Source of the DNA: Eubacteriaceae bacterium
GTDB lineage: Bacteria > Bacillota > Clostridia > Lachnospirales > Lachnospiraceae
NCBI GenBank assembly: GCA_910574015.1
Contig: CAJSYQ010000004.1
Location: 1-64,000, forward strand
Direction of reading: 5' to 3'
Length of the DNA: 64,000 nucleotides
In this document: positions 1 to 8,756 of the stretch, piece by piece
How the letters are laid out: every line of letters begins with the position of its first letter
Position numbering within the stretch: the first letter of the stretch is position 1
Translations under genes and position numbers: made by a program
Notes under the pieces: generated by a model
The model's database searches: none
The model's input: the letters and a program-made list of their open reading frames with translations, nothing else
Told to the model about the DNA's origin: nothing

Positions 1-38
1 AGGGACAGTGTATGTTTTACCAGAAATATCTGTCAGAG

Positions 39-90
39 TAAATGCAACACAGGCATTTTTCAGAGTTACTGCAACAGAGTGTTGCATTTA
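39..90. repeat. Inverted repeat with 12-base perfect arms
   Basis: The arms are taaatgcaacac (39-50) and gtgttgcattta (79-90), separated by 28 bases. A shorter hairpin, tgcaaca (70-76) with tgttgca (80-86), uses part of the right arm, so the two folds exclude each other. The first 200 bases contain no convincing gene. The structure could be the end of an upstream transcription unit or a remnant of a mobile element; there is no clear T-tract. Confidence 0.5.
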
Positions 91-142
91 CCTTGAAAAA
101 TCTCGTTCAGGAACGGAAAGTTGCCAGAACCGGAGTAATTTA

Positions 143-171
143 TTGAAGAAACCGAGTGTTTTTGATATAAT
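143..171 (+). promoter_or_regulatory. Promoter of the sigma/anti-sigma operon
   Basis: TTGAAG (143-148) and TATAAT (166-171) are 17 bases apart, 31 bases before the sigma-factor start codon. This fits a vegetative sigma-A promoter. No ECF-type promoter was recognised, so autoregulation by the encoded sigma factor is not shown. Confidence 0.5.
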
Positions 172-201
172 TAGTCAAAAAATGCAGAAAGAAGGTTTTT
201 T

Positions 202-726
202 ATGGCATTGGATGATATATTTGATCGAATTTATGAGCAGTATTACAGGCTTATGTACCAAGTTGCATACGGCATTTTGCAGAATACAGAAGATACTGAG
301 GATGTATTGCAGGAGTCTTTTATACGTATTGAAAAGAATATTTCTAAAATTTCCGATCCATTTTGTCCAAAAACAAGAAATTTTGTGGTTATTATTACTA
401 AGAGGCTCGCCTTAAATATGCTGGGAAAAGGGAAAGGAAACGAAGCGGGGGAACTTTTGGCCACACAGGAAGATGAGCGAATTGATGCGTCACCAGAGAA
501 GGTCAGTGAGGGAAAAATGGTGCGGGAGATGGTAAAATCCGCTATACGTGATTTGCCGGACAGGTACAGGGAGTGCCTGTATCTGAATCTGCTTGACGAG
601 TACACACCAGGCGAGATTGCTGAAATATTGGGGATGAAGGAGCAGAGCATATATAAAAGGCTGAGCCGGGGCAAAAAGATGTTGCGGGAAAGATTAGCAG
701 AGATAGGAGTGGCTTATGAAGATTAG
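202..726 (+). CDS. RNA polymerase sigma factor, ECF/sigma-70 family
   Basis: This 174-residue protein has the two-domain layout of an ECF sigma factor. Region 2 covers roughly residues 1-75 and includes the DTEDVLQESF helix, a form of the usual DAEDlvQetF core-binding motif. Region 4 covers roughly residues 112-165, with a helix-turn-helix around YTPGEIAEILGMKEQSIYKR. It would direct RNA polymerase to a small set of promoters. The start has an AGAAGG ribosome site a few bases upstream. The next gene overlaps its end by 11 bases and encodes a membrane protein with a cytoplasmic N-terminus, the usual arrangement of a sigma and anti-sigma pair. The ABC exporter downstream may be its target, which is inference from position. 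Confidence 0.9.
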   Translation: MALDDIFDRIYEQYYRLMYQVAYGILQNTEDTEDVLQESFIRIEKNISKISDPFCPKTRNFVVIITKRLALNMLGKGKGNEAGELLATQEDERIDASPEKVSEGKMVREMVKSAIRDLPDRYRECLYLNLLDEYTPGEIAEILGMKEQSIYKRLSRGKKMLRERLAEIGVAYED

Positions 727-1789
727 AAACGATGAATTGAGACAAGCATTGGCTGAAGTCAGAGATGAGGAACTAGATGCCATTTTGAAGGTCAGTGAGG
801 ATAAAGGGCTGGAGCAGGAGATAGAGGATTCTAAGAAAAGGGTAAATTTAGAAAAAATACATCGAATGACGCAGAAACAGGAAAAGCGGCTCTGGGGGAT
901 GAGGCTGCCGAGAGTGGCGGCGGTCATTCTTGCCGTGGTACTTGTGGGTACCACAACAGCTTATGCGATAGGGAAGATTCACCAGGCTATAGTGAAATGG
1001 GACACGAAATTAGGTGGAAATGAGGATGATTTTCATTTCGAGGTAGTTAATCCTACAGAGACGGAGGTGCCGGAGGATGGGACAGAAATCCCAGGGCGGA
1101 TTCAGCGGAGATATCACCCAACTTATATTGCAGAAGGATTTCAGGAGCATGGGGAGGACTGGCAGGAGCAGTCCTACCGGGTTGTATACAAGAAGAAAAA
1201 AGAGTGGTTACGCTTTGAACAGATGACAAAGACGGAGAAAACCATGTCTGCCCCCGAACTCAGTGACCAGAAAAACATCACTGTGAATGGTTATGATGGG
1301 CAGGTAGGAAACCGTGGAGATGATCGGGTTTTAAGGTTTGCAACAGACCAGTATGTATTCCAGTTATGGACAAAGGCTGCGGTAAGTTGGGATGAGATGC
1401 TACGCATGGCAGAGTCCGTGGCGGTAATGCCGCCAGATAAAATTGAGATGTATTATGCCCCATCGTATATTCCAGATGGATATTCAGAGCAGAAAGACAA
1501 GGGTATTAAGGATGAATGGGCATACGATATATATTACATCAAGACAGAGGAGCAATTTATAATGTATGGCCAGACTACTTTGGGAGGGACTACATCCATT
1601 GATTCAGAGGGAGCGAAACGGAAAAAGGTAGATATCAATGGCTGGAAAGGACAAATGAATTATAAGAAGGATAAAAAGACAATCATATGGGCAACGGATG
1701 AATATGCTTTCGTGCTGACAGGTGTTGGGGATATTACAGAGGAGGAGGTGCTGAAGATGGCAAAAAGTGTTGCAGTATCTGGGAATTAA
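716..1789 (+). CDS. Membrane-anchored anti-sigma-like protein with two DUF4367-like domains
   Basis: The 357-residue product has a charged N-terminal region (1-62), one membrane segment (about 64-86) and an extracytoplasmic part made of two similar halves. Each half begins with PTYI/PSYIP, contains an INGYDGQ/INGWKGQ turn and a DQYVF/DEYAF strand, and ends in a short helix with KS/ES-VAV (about 138-240 and 250-355). These match the DUF4367 type of sensor domain found behind clostridial ECF sigma factors. Overlap with the sigma gene implies translational coupling. The likely role is to hold the sigma factor at the membrane and release it on an envelope signal; the signal is unknown. No zinc-binding anti-sigma HxxxCxxC motif is visible. 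Confidence 0.75.
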   Translation: MKIRNDELRQALAEVRDEELDAILKVSEDKGLEQEIEDSKKRVNLEKIHRMTQKQEKRLWGMRLPRVAAVILAVVLVGTTTAYAIGKIHQAIVKWDTKLGGNEDDFHFEVVNPTETEVPEDGTEIPGRIQRRYHPTYIAEGFQEHGEDWQEQSYRVVYKKKKEWLRFEQMTKTEKTMSAPELSDQKNITVNGYDGQVGNRGDDRVLRFATDQYVFQLWTKAAVSWDEMLRMAESVAVMPPDKIEMYYAPSYIPDGYSEQKDKGIKDEWAYDIYYIKTEEQFIMYGQTTLGGTTSIDSEGAKRKKVDINGWKGQMNYKKDKKTIIWATDEYAFVLTGVGDITEEEVLKMAKSVAVSGN

Positions 1790-1949
1790 GGCGCTTTGAA
1801 AAAAATTTAAAAATTTTGTCTAAAAAGTTCCTTTTTGTTGGTTATTATATATGAGAGTAAAAAACAAACGATAGAATATTTTTTTGGGGAGGCTGTATTT
1901 TTTTTTGGTGCAGCCTGCTCAAATGAAGTAAGGGAGGGGTGGTTTCCAC

Positions 1950-2750
1950 ATGAGAAGAATTTCTGGCTTGCTTCGAGAGGAATTTTTTCGGGTTTTTGAT
2001 TTGAAAAATATTATACTGACTCTGGTATTTTCTGAAATGATTTTAGTCGTTGCTTCATTAAATTGGTGGAAAGTTTTCTCATATCAGGGTTTTCGGTTAT
2101 GTTCCCTGTATACGGAGATATTTAATGGGGCATTTATGGCAGAACTAGTGATCATTCCCGTTTCTGCATTTGTCACCTATGCTTTTTATATAGATTTGCG
2201 TGAAAATTGGAGTTGTCTTTTGGTTTCACGGGGAAATCTGAAATCATATATAGTAGCAAAAATAGTAAATGGCACTTTATATGCAGGCAGCATGATGTTT
2301 CTTTCCATCAGCCTGTATGAAATTCTGCTTTTCGGATGTGCCTTTGTGGCAAATGGGGAAATTGGCATGGTATCAGATACAGATGCCTATGCAGATCTCT
2401 TTGAAAAGAGTATATTGTCATATTTCATGCAAAGGAATGTGTTAATGGCTGTCTCGGGAATGCTGACGGTTCTGTTGGGCATATTGATTACAGTGGTTGT
2501 CATGAATCGATATATTTCCTATATCGCCGCCTTTATTGCCTATGTATTTTGGGACAACATTATCACAGTGACAGGTTTATTTAGAGGAGAGCATTTTAAT
2601 CGCTTAATGGCGGGGGTGACACGTTATTCTGAAAGCATACCCATGACCATAGTTTTATTACTTTTAAAAGTGGTTTTCGGATTGCTCATTATTGGAAATG
2701 TGATATATTTCATGGTGAAATGGAGGTATTATGATGGGAAAAGTCAGTAG
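1950..2750 (+). CDS. Membrane protein, probable ABC exporter permease subunit
   Basis: This 266-residue protein is strongly hydrophobic with about six predicted membrane segments, the first near residues 19-40. It begins at an ATG preceded by AAGGGAGGGG. It overlaps the next membrane gene by 20 bases, and an ABC ATPase follows, so the three probably form one transporter of the ABC-2 type, with this as one permease. There are no residues that identify a substrate. A conserved LLREEFFRVFD-type amphipathic start is common in clostridial ABC-2 permeases next to sensor or lantibiotic-immunity systems. Expression may be linked to the sigma factor upstream, although a 160-base gap separates them. 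Confidence 0.65.
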   Translation: MRRISGLLREEFFRVFDLKNIILTLVFSEMILVVASLNWWKVFSYQGFRLCSLYTEIFNGAFMAELVIIPVSAFVTYAFYIDLRENWSCLLVSRGNLKSYIVAKIVNGTLYAGSMMFLSISLYEILLFGCAFVANGEIGMVSDTDAYADLFEKSILSYFMQRNVLMAVSGMLTVLLGILITVVVMNRYISYIAAFIAYVFWDNIITVTGLFRGEHFNRLMAGVTRYSESIPMTIVLLLLKVVFGLLIIGNVIYFMVKWRYYDGKSQ

Positions 2751-3573
2751 GGGCTTAGCGGTGATAAAGAGCGATATCGTTGGCTGGATATATAAACCCC
2801 AAATTTACCTCGCAGTATTTGCTGTCATATGGTTTGTTCATGATAATTTTGCATCCCTTTTTCAGTATGCGGATTCTATTGGCTGTCGGGTTAATTTTTG
2901 CCTGGTTGCACACTCGTTTACACATCCGTATATGCGGATTTTGTTGTTTTGCTGCATTATTTTTTTGATGGCTGATGCTCCGTTTGTGACAGAACTCCAG
3001 TTATCCATGATGTATCGTGCCGGTAAAGGCATATGGTACTTTTCTCAAGTCATATATATCATGATAAGTGCCTTATTACTGGATGTTTTGTTTTTTGTTT
3101 CTCCATTATTATTTCATGCGGATGAGATTGTCTTTCAAAAAAATTGGGGACGGGTAATATATTCTATACTCAAAGAAGATGAAATACTCCATCCTATAGC
3201 GGATCGCATAGTGACAAACTATACTCCCTTGCAGGCGTTGGGATATTATATGGCCATTCTTTTTCTGCTAGTCTGTTTTATCGGACTGTTTTTGTATCTT
3301 GCAAACCTGTTAAGAATGGGGGCATTGGGAGTTGGTATCTTGTTTGGCTTTATCATTTTAGACTGGATGATATATTTGGTAGATTTTACGCCATTCCTAT
3401 GGATTTCCCCCATATCATGGATCCGCATGGACCAAATGGCATATGGCTTGGATCATTCTGTGCCGTCTGCCGTGTATGCGGTAGTAGTGTTGTTTGTTAT
3501 GAACATTTTATTGTGTTTAGGCATTTATTATGCATCAAAGTTAAATGATGTGGCAATATCAGTCAAAGAATAG
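2731..3573 (+). CDS. Membrane protein, second ABC exporter permease subunit
   Basis: The 280-residue product has about six membrane segments and no soluble domain. Its start, with GGAGG nine bases upstream, lies inside the end of the preceding permease gene, so the two are translationally coupled. The following ATPase begins eight bases after its stop. The pairing of two different permeases with one ATPase suggests a heterodimeric ABC-2 exporter. The substrate is not evident from sequence. No signal peptide or known family motif beyond the hydrophobic pattern was recognised. Confidence 0.65.
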   Translation: MMGKVSRGLAVIKSDIVGWIYKPQIYLAVFAVIWFVHDNFASLFQYADSIGCRVNFCLVAHSFTHPYMRILLFCCIIFLMADAPFVTELQLSMMYRAGKGIWYFSQVIYIMISALLLDVLFFVSPLLFHADEIVFQKNWGRVIYSILKEDEILHPIADRIVTNYTPLQALGYYMAILFLLVCFIGLFLYLANLLRMGALGVGILFGFIILDWMIYLVDFTPFLWISPISWIRMDQMAYGLDHSVPSAVYAVVVLFVMNILLCLGIYYASKLNDVAISVKE

Positions 3574-3581
3574 GGGGCAAT

Positions 3582-4235
3582 GTGATGGCAGAAAAAATCA
3601 TACAGTTAAAAGAAGTAACAAAACAGTATGGGAAAGCGATTGTGTTAGACCATGTCAGTGTGGATTTTGAAGGGGGGAAGATACATGGGATCGTTGGCAG
3701 GAATGGGAGCGGGAAAACCATGCTGATGAAATGTATTTGCGGGTTTGTCAGGGCAAGTGCGGGCAAAGTGCTGGTAAACGGGAAGGAAGTGGGAAAAGAG
3801 ATAGAAATCCCGGAGGATTTAGGCATAATCATTGAAACGCCGGGATTCATCCCCATGTATTCCGGCTTAAAAAATTTGCGCTTATTGGCATCAGTCAAAA
3901 AGAAAATTGGGGTGAATGAAATAAAAGGGTATATGGAAAAAATAGGCTTAGATCCCAAAGATAGGAAGCCCGTCGGCAAGTATTCTTTGGGAATGAGACA
4001 AAAATTGGGAATTGTCCAGGCAATTATGGAAACCCCCAAAATTTTGATATTAGATGAGCCGATGAATGGCTTAGACAACCATTCTGTAACTTTGGTTCGC
4101 GATATGCTGAAAGAATTAGCAAGGAGCGGCACTACAATAGTATTGGCCAGCCATAATAGCGAAGATATTGATGATTTATGTGATACGGTCATTCGTATGG
4201 ATCATGGGGAAATTATTGCATACGAGGAAACATAA
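3582..4235 (+). CDS. ABC transporter ATP-binding protein
   Basis: This 217-residue nucleotide-binding domain has a Walker A motif GRNGSGKT (residues 39-46), a signature region YSLGMRQKLG, a Walker B LILDEP and a switch histidine in LASHN. It should power the two membrane proteins encoded just upstream. The start shown is GTG directly followed by ATG (3585); either fits the GGGGGC ribosome site. The short length and lack of any C-terminal extension resemble bacitracin/lantibiotic-type export ATPases (BcrA-like), but the substrate cannot be told. Confidence 0.9.
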   Translation: MMAEKIIQLKEVTKQYGKAIVLDHVSVDFEGGKIHGIVGRNGSGKTMLMKCICGFVRASAGKVLVNGKEVGKEIEIPEDLGIIIETPGFIPMYSGLKNLRLLASVKKKIGVNEIKGYMEKIGLDPKDRKPVGKYSLGMRQKLGIVQAIMETPKILILDEPMNGLDNHSVTLVRDMLKELARSGTTIVLASHNSEDIDDLCDTVIRMDHGEIIAYEET

Positions 4236-4305
4236 AAGGATTTTATATAACGGGCTTGCGCATTGCTTGCTATAGTGCATACAGCAATGCAGAAATGGAG
4301 GAGTT

Positions 4306-5349
4306 ATGAAGAGTTTGAAAATGGTAATCTGGCTATGCATGGGAATTTTTCTCTGCGGATGCAGTTTAACGGAGGAGAATGTGGGTGAAAGGAAGGAAGA
4401 GAATAAAATTACGATGCAAAAAGAGCACTCTGCCATGGAATCTCCAGAACCTGTATGGAAAAATTATAGTACAGACCTGCGGGATTATAATAACGATAGT
4501 CCCAGTGAAATTTTAGGGGTTTCGGAACAATTTCATGAAATTAATACAGATGCCAAGGATAAGAGGAAATCATGGGAAGATAATATGGGAAATGTTATGA
4601 CCTTTCCGGAAGTGGGTTCTGTTTATTATACAACCAAAGAGTATGATAATTCCTATTCGCACCTGCTGAATCAGGAGGACTATTCTTCTATTTGCAAGGA
4701 AAAGAAGGAAACTGCCCAGACAGCTGCCCAGCGGCTCATTGAGAATATTGCAGAAAGACTGCACATTTCATTAGCAAACACAGAAACATTTTATTTGGAT
4801 AAAGCGGCATTGAATCAATTAAGTCAATTATTTATGACGGATCAAGAGTATGAGGAAGCCTTGGCTGATGGGGAAGAAGCCTTTAAGAGGAGATATGAGG
4901 AAAAGGATAGCGCAGTTTTGGTAAAATCAAATATTGGCATAGGGGATGGAACATTGTATTTTCGGGAGTACGATGTAGGGAATCGAAATTATATGGGAAG
5001 TTATTTGCAGGCACTGGTAAAGAATGGGAAAGTGCTATGGCTGGATATTCAGGGGGCTGTTGCAGAGGGGGAAGAAACAGGGAAGGATACTGTGATTTCG
5101 TCTGATGTTGTGGAGCAGAAAATACAGGAACAATACAAATCTTTGCAGGTTGAGGGGGAAATCACCTGCACAAACGAAGGAATATTTTATGTTTTAATAG
5201 AAGAAAAAGATGGTGCTTATAGAGCAACTCCGGCATATTCTTTTTCGGTTCATTATGAAATGAAACGAAAGAAGAGTAAGTCAAACGAAAAGGTGTCGAT
5301 GGATGACAAGGTGTTGATAAATGCAACAGATGGTCAGTTAATTCAGTAG
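4306..5349 (+). CDS. Putative lipoprotein of unknown function
   Basis: This 347-residue protein starts with a lipoprotein signal (LCGC lipobox, cysteine near residue 19) and continues as a charged, soluble extracytoplasmic chain. The start codon follows a GGAGGAG ribosome site. I do not recognise a family. It resembles the YcdA/YycH-like secreted proteins often found behind clostridial sigma/ABC modules only in general style. It lies 70 bases after the ABC ATPase on the same strand, so it may be part of the same unit and act as a surface accessory of the exporter. The gap before it contains no clear terminator. Confidence 0.6.
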   Translation: MKSLKMVIWLCMGIFLCGCSLTEENVGERKEENKITMQKEHSAMESPEPVWKNYSTDLRDYNNDSPSEILGVSEQFHEINTDAKDKRKSWEDNMGNVMTFPEVGSVYYTTKEYDNSYSHLLNQEDYSSICKEKKETAQTAAQRLIENIAERLHISLANTETFYLDKAALNQLSQLFMTDQEYEEALADGEEAFKRRYEEKDSAVLVKSNIGIGDGTLYFREYDVGNRNYMGSYLQALVKNGKVLWLDIQGAVAEGEETGKDTVISSDVVEQKIQEQYKSLQVEGEITCTNEGIFYVLIEEKDGAYRATPAYSFSVHYEMKRKKSKSNEKVSMDDKVLINATDGQLIQ

Positions 5350-5975
5350 AAAACACATGTTCTGATAATATTGCCCCCCAAAAATATATATGATAATATT
5401 TTGGCTCATCATTAGAATTTGTGGAATGAAAAAAATCAAATTAAAGCCGTATAAACATTGAAATAATATACGATCTCAGTTATGATTTTTTGCAAAGAAA
5501 AAGACCACTCAAAATCTAACGTAAATGAGGTGTCGTATGCTCAACAAAAGATTACTTAATTTTTACTCAATTTCAAGAACACAGTGGCTGATAAATCCTG
5601 TATTTCCTTTTATTGCTATTGATTTGCGTATAGTAAATTCATTTTTATCTGTCCTTTCATGATTTTTAAAAGCAAATCAAATCAGTTCCCACGCCGTAAT
5701 TGTTTTGTGTTATAATGTGTTGTAAGTTTTCCTTTCCCTTAATTTTTCCCTTATTAGGGCAAATAACAGCTGGGGAGAGGAAATAACATAAGGGAAAGTC
5801 TAAGGGAAAGCTTACCTCGTACAAATTTAGTGTTTTCAAGGGTTAGAGTAATTTTTGACAACAAAATATAACAGTTATTAAATCCCTTAGATTTTGTGAA
5901 AAACCAATCGGGATTTGCAGATGAATTTCTTGAATATTCCTTCTTTTCAAAGCTTTTCAAGCCTCATACAGTGAA
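5350..5975. other. AT-rich intergenic stretch with an inverted repeat
   Basis: No gene was found in these 626 bases. A TATAAT-like box lies at 5711. An imperfect inverted repeat has arms of 22 bases (5732-5753 and 5789-5810), each made of two copies of a CCCTTA or TAAGGG hexamer block. The region joins the lipoprotein gene to a truncated nuclease gene, so it may be a junction left by deletion or by loss of a mobile element. Confidence 0.5.
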
Positions 5976-6530
5976 TTGAGAACATACAATAGGGGTTTTG
6001 GATTATGTGACAAGTGTTTGATTAAAATGTGGACTCCAAATAGCAGTATTATGGATGCTAATGCTATTCTTCCGGGAGATGATACAGAATATTTGCCGGA
6101 AACTTATGTGATTTTTATTACGGAAACTGATGTTTTGCAAAGGAATTTGCCGATATACCATATAGATAGTAGGATCGAAGAGACAGGGGAGCTTTTTGGA
6201 GATGATGCACATATTATATATGTGAATGGACAAATTAAAGATAACACGCCACTAGGAAAACTGATGCATGATTTCAGTTGTACGAATCCGGAAGATATGA
6301 ATTATAAAGAATTGGCAGAACGTGCCAGATATTTCAAGACAGACAAGGAGGGACAAAGATCTATGTGTAAGATTGTGGAAGATATTGTGGCAAAAGAAAT
6401 GAAAGAAGAGCGGATAGAGTTTACAAAAAATCTCTTAAACAATGGTAAATTCACATTGGAAGAGATTGCACAATGTTCAGGATTGACAGTAGAAGAAGTA
6501 AAGGCAGTTAAGGTTTTGCAACCAGCTTGA
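5976..6530 (+). pseudogene. N-terminally truncated Rpn-type PD-(D/E)XK nuclease/transposase
   Basis: The reading frame gives a segment typical of the clostridial Rpn/YhgA-like PD-(D/E)XK nuclease transposase family: a DAN...PGDD turn, LPETYVIFITETDV, PIYHID, THIIYVNG-like DDAHIIYVNG, and a C-terminal helical tail with an IAQCSGLTVEEV motif seen in that family. The family's N-terminal part, with the catalytic D and ExK strand, is missing: the first ~20 residues here do not match it and the match begins only at about residue 22. The upstream AT-rich DNA carries no in-frame remainder. I therefore read this as a broken gene. An internally initiated product is possible but would lack the active site. 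Confidence 0.65.
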
Positions 6531-6668
6531 GTGAAATTATTAGCAGGTAAATTAAATGGAAAAGACAGGAACTTCGAAATGAGGTTATCCTGTCTTTTTT
6601 GTGGTAATAGGTGTGACAATGTAGGGGCAATAGATTTTTTGAAAGAAGTAGACAAGGAGGCAGAGGTT

Positions 6669-6877
6669 ATGGAGAGAAAATATATAAGAAAGGTTTTCTT
6701 TGCACGGGCACTTATGCTGTTTTGCCCAGTATGGTGGCAGAGGCAAAGACAAAGCTAGAGGCAAAGAATAAGACGGTAACAATAGGGAATACTTACCAAA
6801 TGAAATTAAAAGGGGTGTCGGGCAAAGCAAAAGTAAGATGGAAAACCAGTAATAAATCTGTTTCTGAAAATGATTAA
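6669..6877 (+). pseudogene. Frameshifted remnant of an Ig-like (Big2) secreted protein
   Basis: An ATG at 6669 with AAGGAGGC upstream opens a signal-peptide-like start (MERKYIRKVFF...). That frame ends at 6758, but a second frame from 6731 continues as a typical Big2 opening: a KNKTVTIGNTYQMKLKG strand and a VRWKTSNKSV segment, then stops at 6875-6877. Together they are the beginning of a cell-surface Ig-like protein, split by a frameshift and cut after about 60 residues. The intact protein at 10967 has the same KLKL/KWKSSNKSV pattern. Confidence 0.6.
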
Positions 6878-7162
6878 TGACTGCATGGCAGGCATGGTTG
6901 ATGTCATTCTCACGAAGTCCATCTCCAGATTTTCCTGTAATCTGGTAGATACCCTTCAGTATGCCGAAGCTGGTGGAAGTGAAAGCCCTCAACCCCGTTC
7001 AGTTTCTTTACCAACAACAAGGGACTCTTAAGGGAAAAGACCGAGGGGCGAGATAGTCCTTTGGTCTTTGTTAAAAATAATAACTTTTTGATGATGAACA
7101 CCCCAAAATATGATATGATAGAGTTGTAACTGATTATTTACAAGATCCGAAACGGGGTTGTT
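6878..7162. other. Intergenic stretch, no supported gene
   Basis: No intact gene is visible. On the minus strand a short frame contains GFHFHQLRHT, which recalls the box-II LRHT motif of tyrosine recombinases, but no flanking integrase sequence follows. A loose inverted repeat aaagacc/ggtcttt lies near 7037-7070. A promoter-like TATGATA lies about 50 bases before the flavoprotein gene. Confidence 0.35.
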
Positions 7163-7717
7163 ATGAAAACTTTGATATTGAATGGTTCTCCAAGAATAAA
7201 TGGTGATACGAGCAGACTTATTAAGAAATTTACCGAAAAAAAGATAGATGAATATAAAATTGTTGATGCATATAGATGTAATATTTCGGCTTGCCTTGAT
7301 TGTCGGAACTGTTGGAAAAATAATGGCTGCTCAATAAATGATGAAATGCAGGAAATATATAAATACATACAGGAATGCGATAACATTTTAATTGCTTCAC
7401 CGCTCTATTTTTCGGAGTTGACTGGAAAATTATTAGATGTTGGGAGCAGACTTCAAACATATTTTTGCGCTAGATTTTTTAGGAATGAAGAGCCTATTGT
7501 AAAATCTAAGAAAGGGGCAGTTATATTAGTTGGAGGCGGTGACGGTCATATAGACAAAGCATATAGTACAGCATGTACGCTTTTGCATCATATGAACTGC
7601 AGTAACATTCATGAAGTTGTATATAGCCATAACACTAATACAAGACCTGCAATAAATGACAAAAACACACTTATGGGATTAAATAGTATATATGATTTTT
7701 TTATGAATAACGAATAA
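7163..7717 (+). CDS. Flavodoxin-fold NAD(P)H-dependent FMN reductase-like protein
   Basis: This 184-residue protein begins with the FMN phosphate-binding loop NGSPRINGDTS (residues 7-17), the mark of the NADPH-dependent FMN reductase/iron-sulfur flavoprotein family. A cysteine group CNISACLDCRNC...C follows near residues 39-56. It matches the CxxC pattern of iron-sulfur flavoproteins, although spacing varies in the family. A central SPLYF strand contributes to the flavin site. It is probably a cytoplasmic redox protein; the electron donor and acceptor are unknown. It stands alone in an AT-rich stretch. A related but shorter protein is encoded at 10221-10730. Confidence 0.8.
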   Translation: MKTLILNGSPRINGDTSRLIKKFTEKKIDEYKIVDAYRCNISACLDCRNCWKNNGCSINDEMQEIYKYIQECDNILIASPLYFSELTGKLLDVGSRLQTYFCARFFRNEEPIVKSKKGAVILVGGGDGHIDKAYSTACTLLHHMNCSNIHEVVYSHNTNTRPAINDKNTLMGLNSIYDFFMNNE

Positions 7718-7807
7718 GCCAAGTTGTTTTTTACAGAGTGGATACAATCAAGAAGGATAAACTTATGAAAGTAGAAGATACAGGATAATTATTATTTCCT
7801 GTGTAGC

Positions 7808-8041
7808 GTGAAAAAGGATATAGAACAACAAAATTTGGACAAGTATGAAGCAGACGAAGGCTTTACGCTTGAATTCCTGAAGCCACAGCTTGCGATAGAT
7901 GTAAACAGGGAAACGATACTGGATGATTTCACTCAGATAATGTTGGAACGAGAGGCACTTGTATTGGAATTACTGATACAAGAGGGATATTTTGAATGTG
8001 GAGGTAAATTACATGAAAATACCCAAAATGATATTGTTTGA
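7808..8041 (+). CDS. Small hypothetical protein or gene remnant
   Basis: A GTG-started frame of 77 residues encodes an acidic, helical peptide (for example KPQLAIDVNRETILDDF, LEREALVLELLIQEGYF). I do not recognise the family. No good ribosome site precedes the GTG. Its last 29 bases overlap the following HAD gene. The helical block looks like genuine protein sequence and not random translation, so it may be the C-terminal part of a larger lost gene. Confidence 0.35.
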   Translation: MKKDIEQQNLDKYEADEGFTLEFLKPQLAIDVNRETILDDFTQIMLEREALVLELLIQEGYFECGGKLHENTQNDIV

Positions 8042-8753
8042 TTATGGTCAGACACTGATTGCAGAACAGAAATTTGACGGCGTAAAGGGAACAGAGGCTG
8101 TCTTACAGTATGCTACGAGAAATAAGTATCATCTGTCGGCAGAGCAGGTGCAAGCTAAAGCAAATGAAATCAAGCGGGAATATATGGAAGAAATGCATTC
8201 CATAGGGAGATTTGATCCTGAAAAAAGACACTTATTTCAGATAGAGATACCCAATGCTATGTTTACACCTTACCTTTATGAATCGCAGGGAATAGAGATT
8301 GCATTAAGCAACTCTGAAATTGATACCATATTCTGGAATGCCGCTGCTCCGGGAAGGCCTACAGAGGGTATAAAAGATTTTTTGGAATATTTGAAAAACA
8401 AAGGTATCCGCACAGGCGTGATCAGCAATATCTCTTATGCTTCTTCTGTGGTTGCTGAACGTATCAACAGACTGCTTCCGGAAAATGCTTTTGAATTTAT
8501 CATTACCTCAAGCAATTATATTTTCCGCAAGCCAAACAAAAGAATATTTGATTTGGCTTTGGAAAAAGCTGGATTAGAGACGGAAGAAGTCTGGTATATC
8601 GGAGACCAGTATGAATGCGATGTAAAAGGTGCCTTGAATGCCGGTCTGCTGCCGATATGGTACATAGGGGCGATTGATCTGCCTTACACAGAAGATACAA
8701 ATATCCTGACAGTAAAGACCTGGAATGAAATAGAGCGGTACATGGAGGGATAG
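8013..8753 (+). CDS. HAD-superfamily hydrolase
   Basis: The 246-residue protein has a HAD fold with motif I FDYGQTL (nucleophile Asp near residue 9), motif II in the VISNIS strand, motif III lysine in FRKPNKRIF and motif IV GDQYECD. In motif I the second Asp of the classic DxDxT is replaced by Gly, as in some HAD subfamilies, so plain phosphatase activity is not certain. A helical cap lies between motifs I and II. The start chosen, 8013, has TGGAGG nine bases upstream; an in-frame ATG at 7992 lies before that ribosome site and is less likely. The substrate is unknown. Confidence 0.85.
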   Translation: MKIPKMILFDYGQTLIAEQKFDGVKGTEAVLQYATRNKYHLSAEQVQAKANEIKREYMEEMHSIGRFDPEKRHLFQIEIPNAMFTPYLYESQGIEIALSNSEIDTIFWNAAAPGRPTEGIKDFLEYLKNKGIRTGVISNISYASSVVAERINRLLPENAFEFIITSSNYIFRKPNKRIFDLALEKAGLETEEVWYIGDQYECDVKGALNAGLLPIWYIGAIDLPYTEDTNILTVKTWNEIERYMEG

Positions 8754-8756
8754 CGT

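Noticed and set aside
8-415. An open frame of 135 residues on the plus strand at the left edge
   Set aside because: It overlaps the sigma-factor gene in another frame, has no ribosome site and no recognisable protein pattern. The sigma gene has clear region 2 and 4 motifs.
6910-7101. Minus-strand peptide containing GFHFHQLRHT, resembling a tyrosine-recombinase box
   Set aside because: The match is short. The residues that follow (EGYLPDYRK) do not fit an integrase, and the active-site Arg and Tyr context is not seen in any frame nearby.
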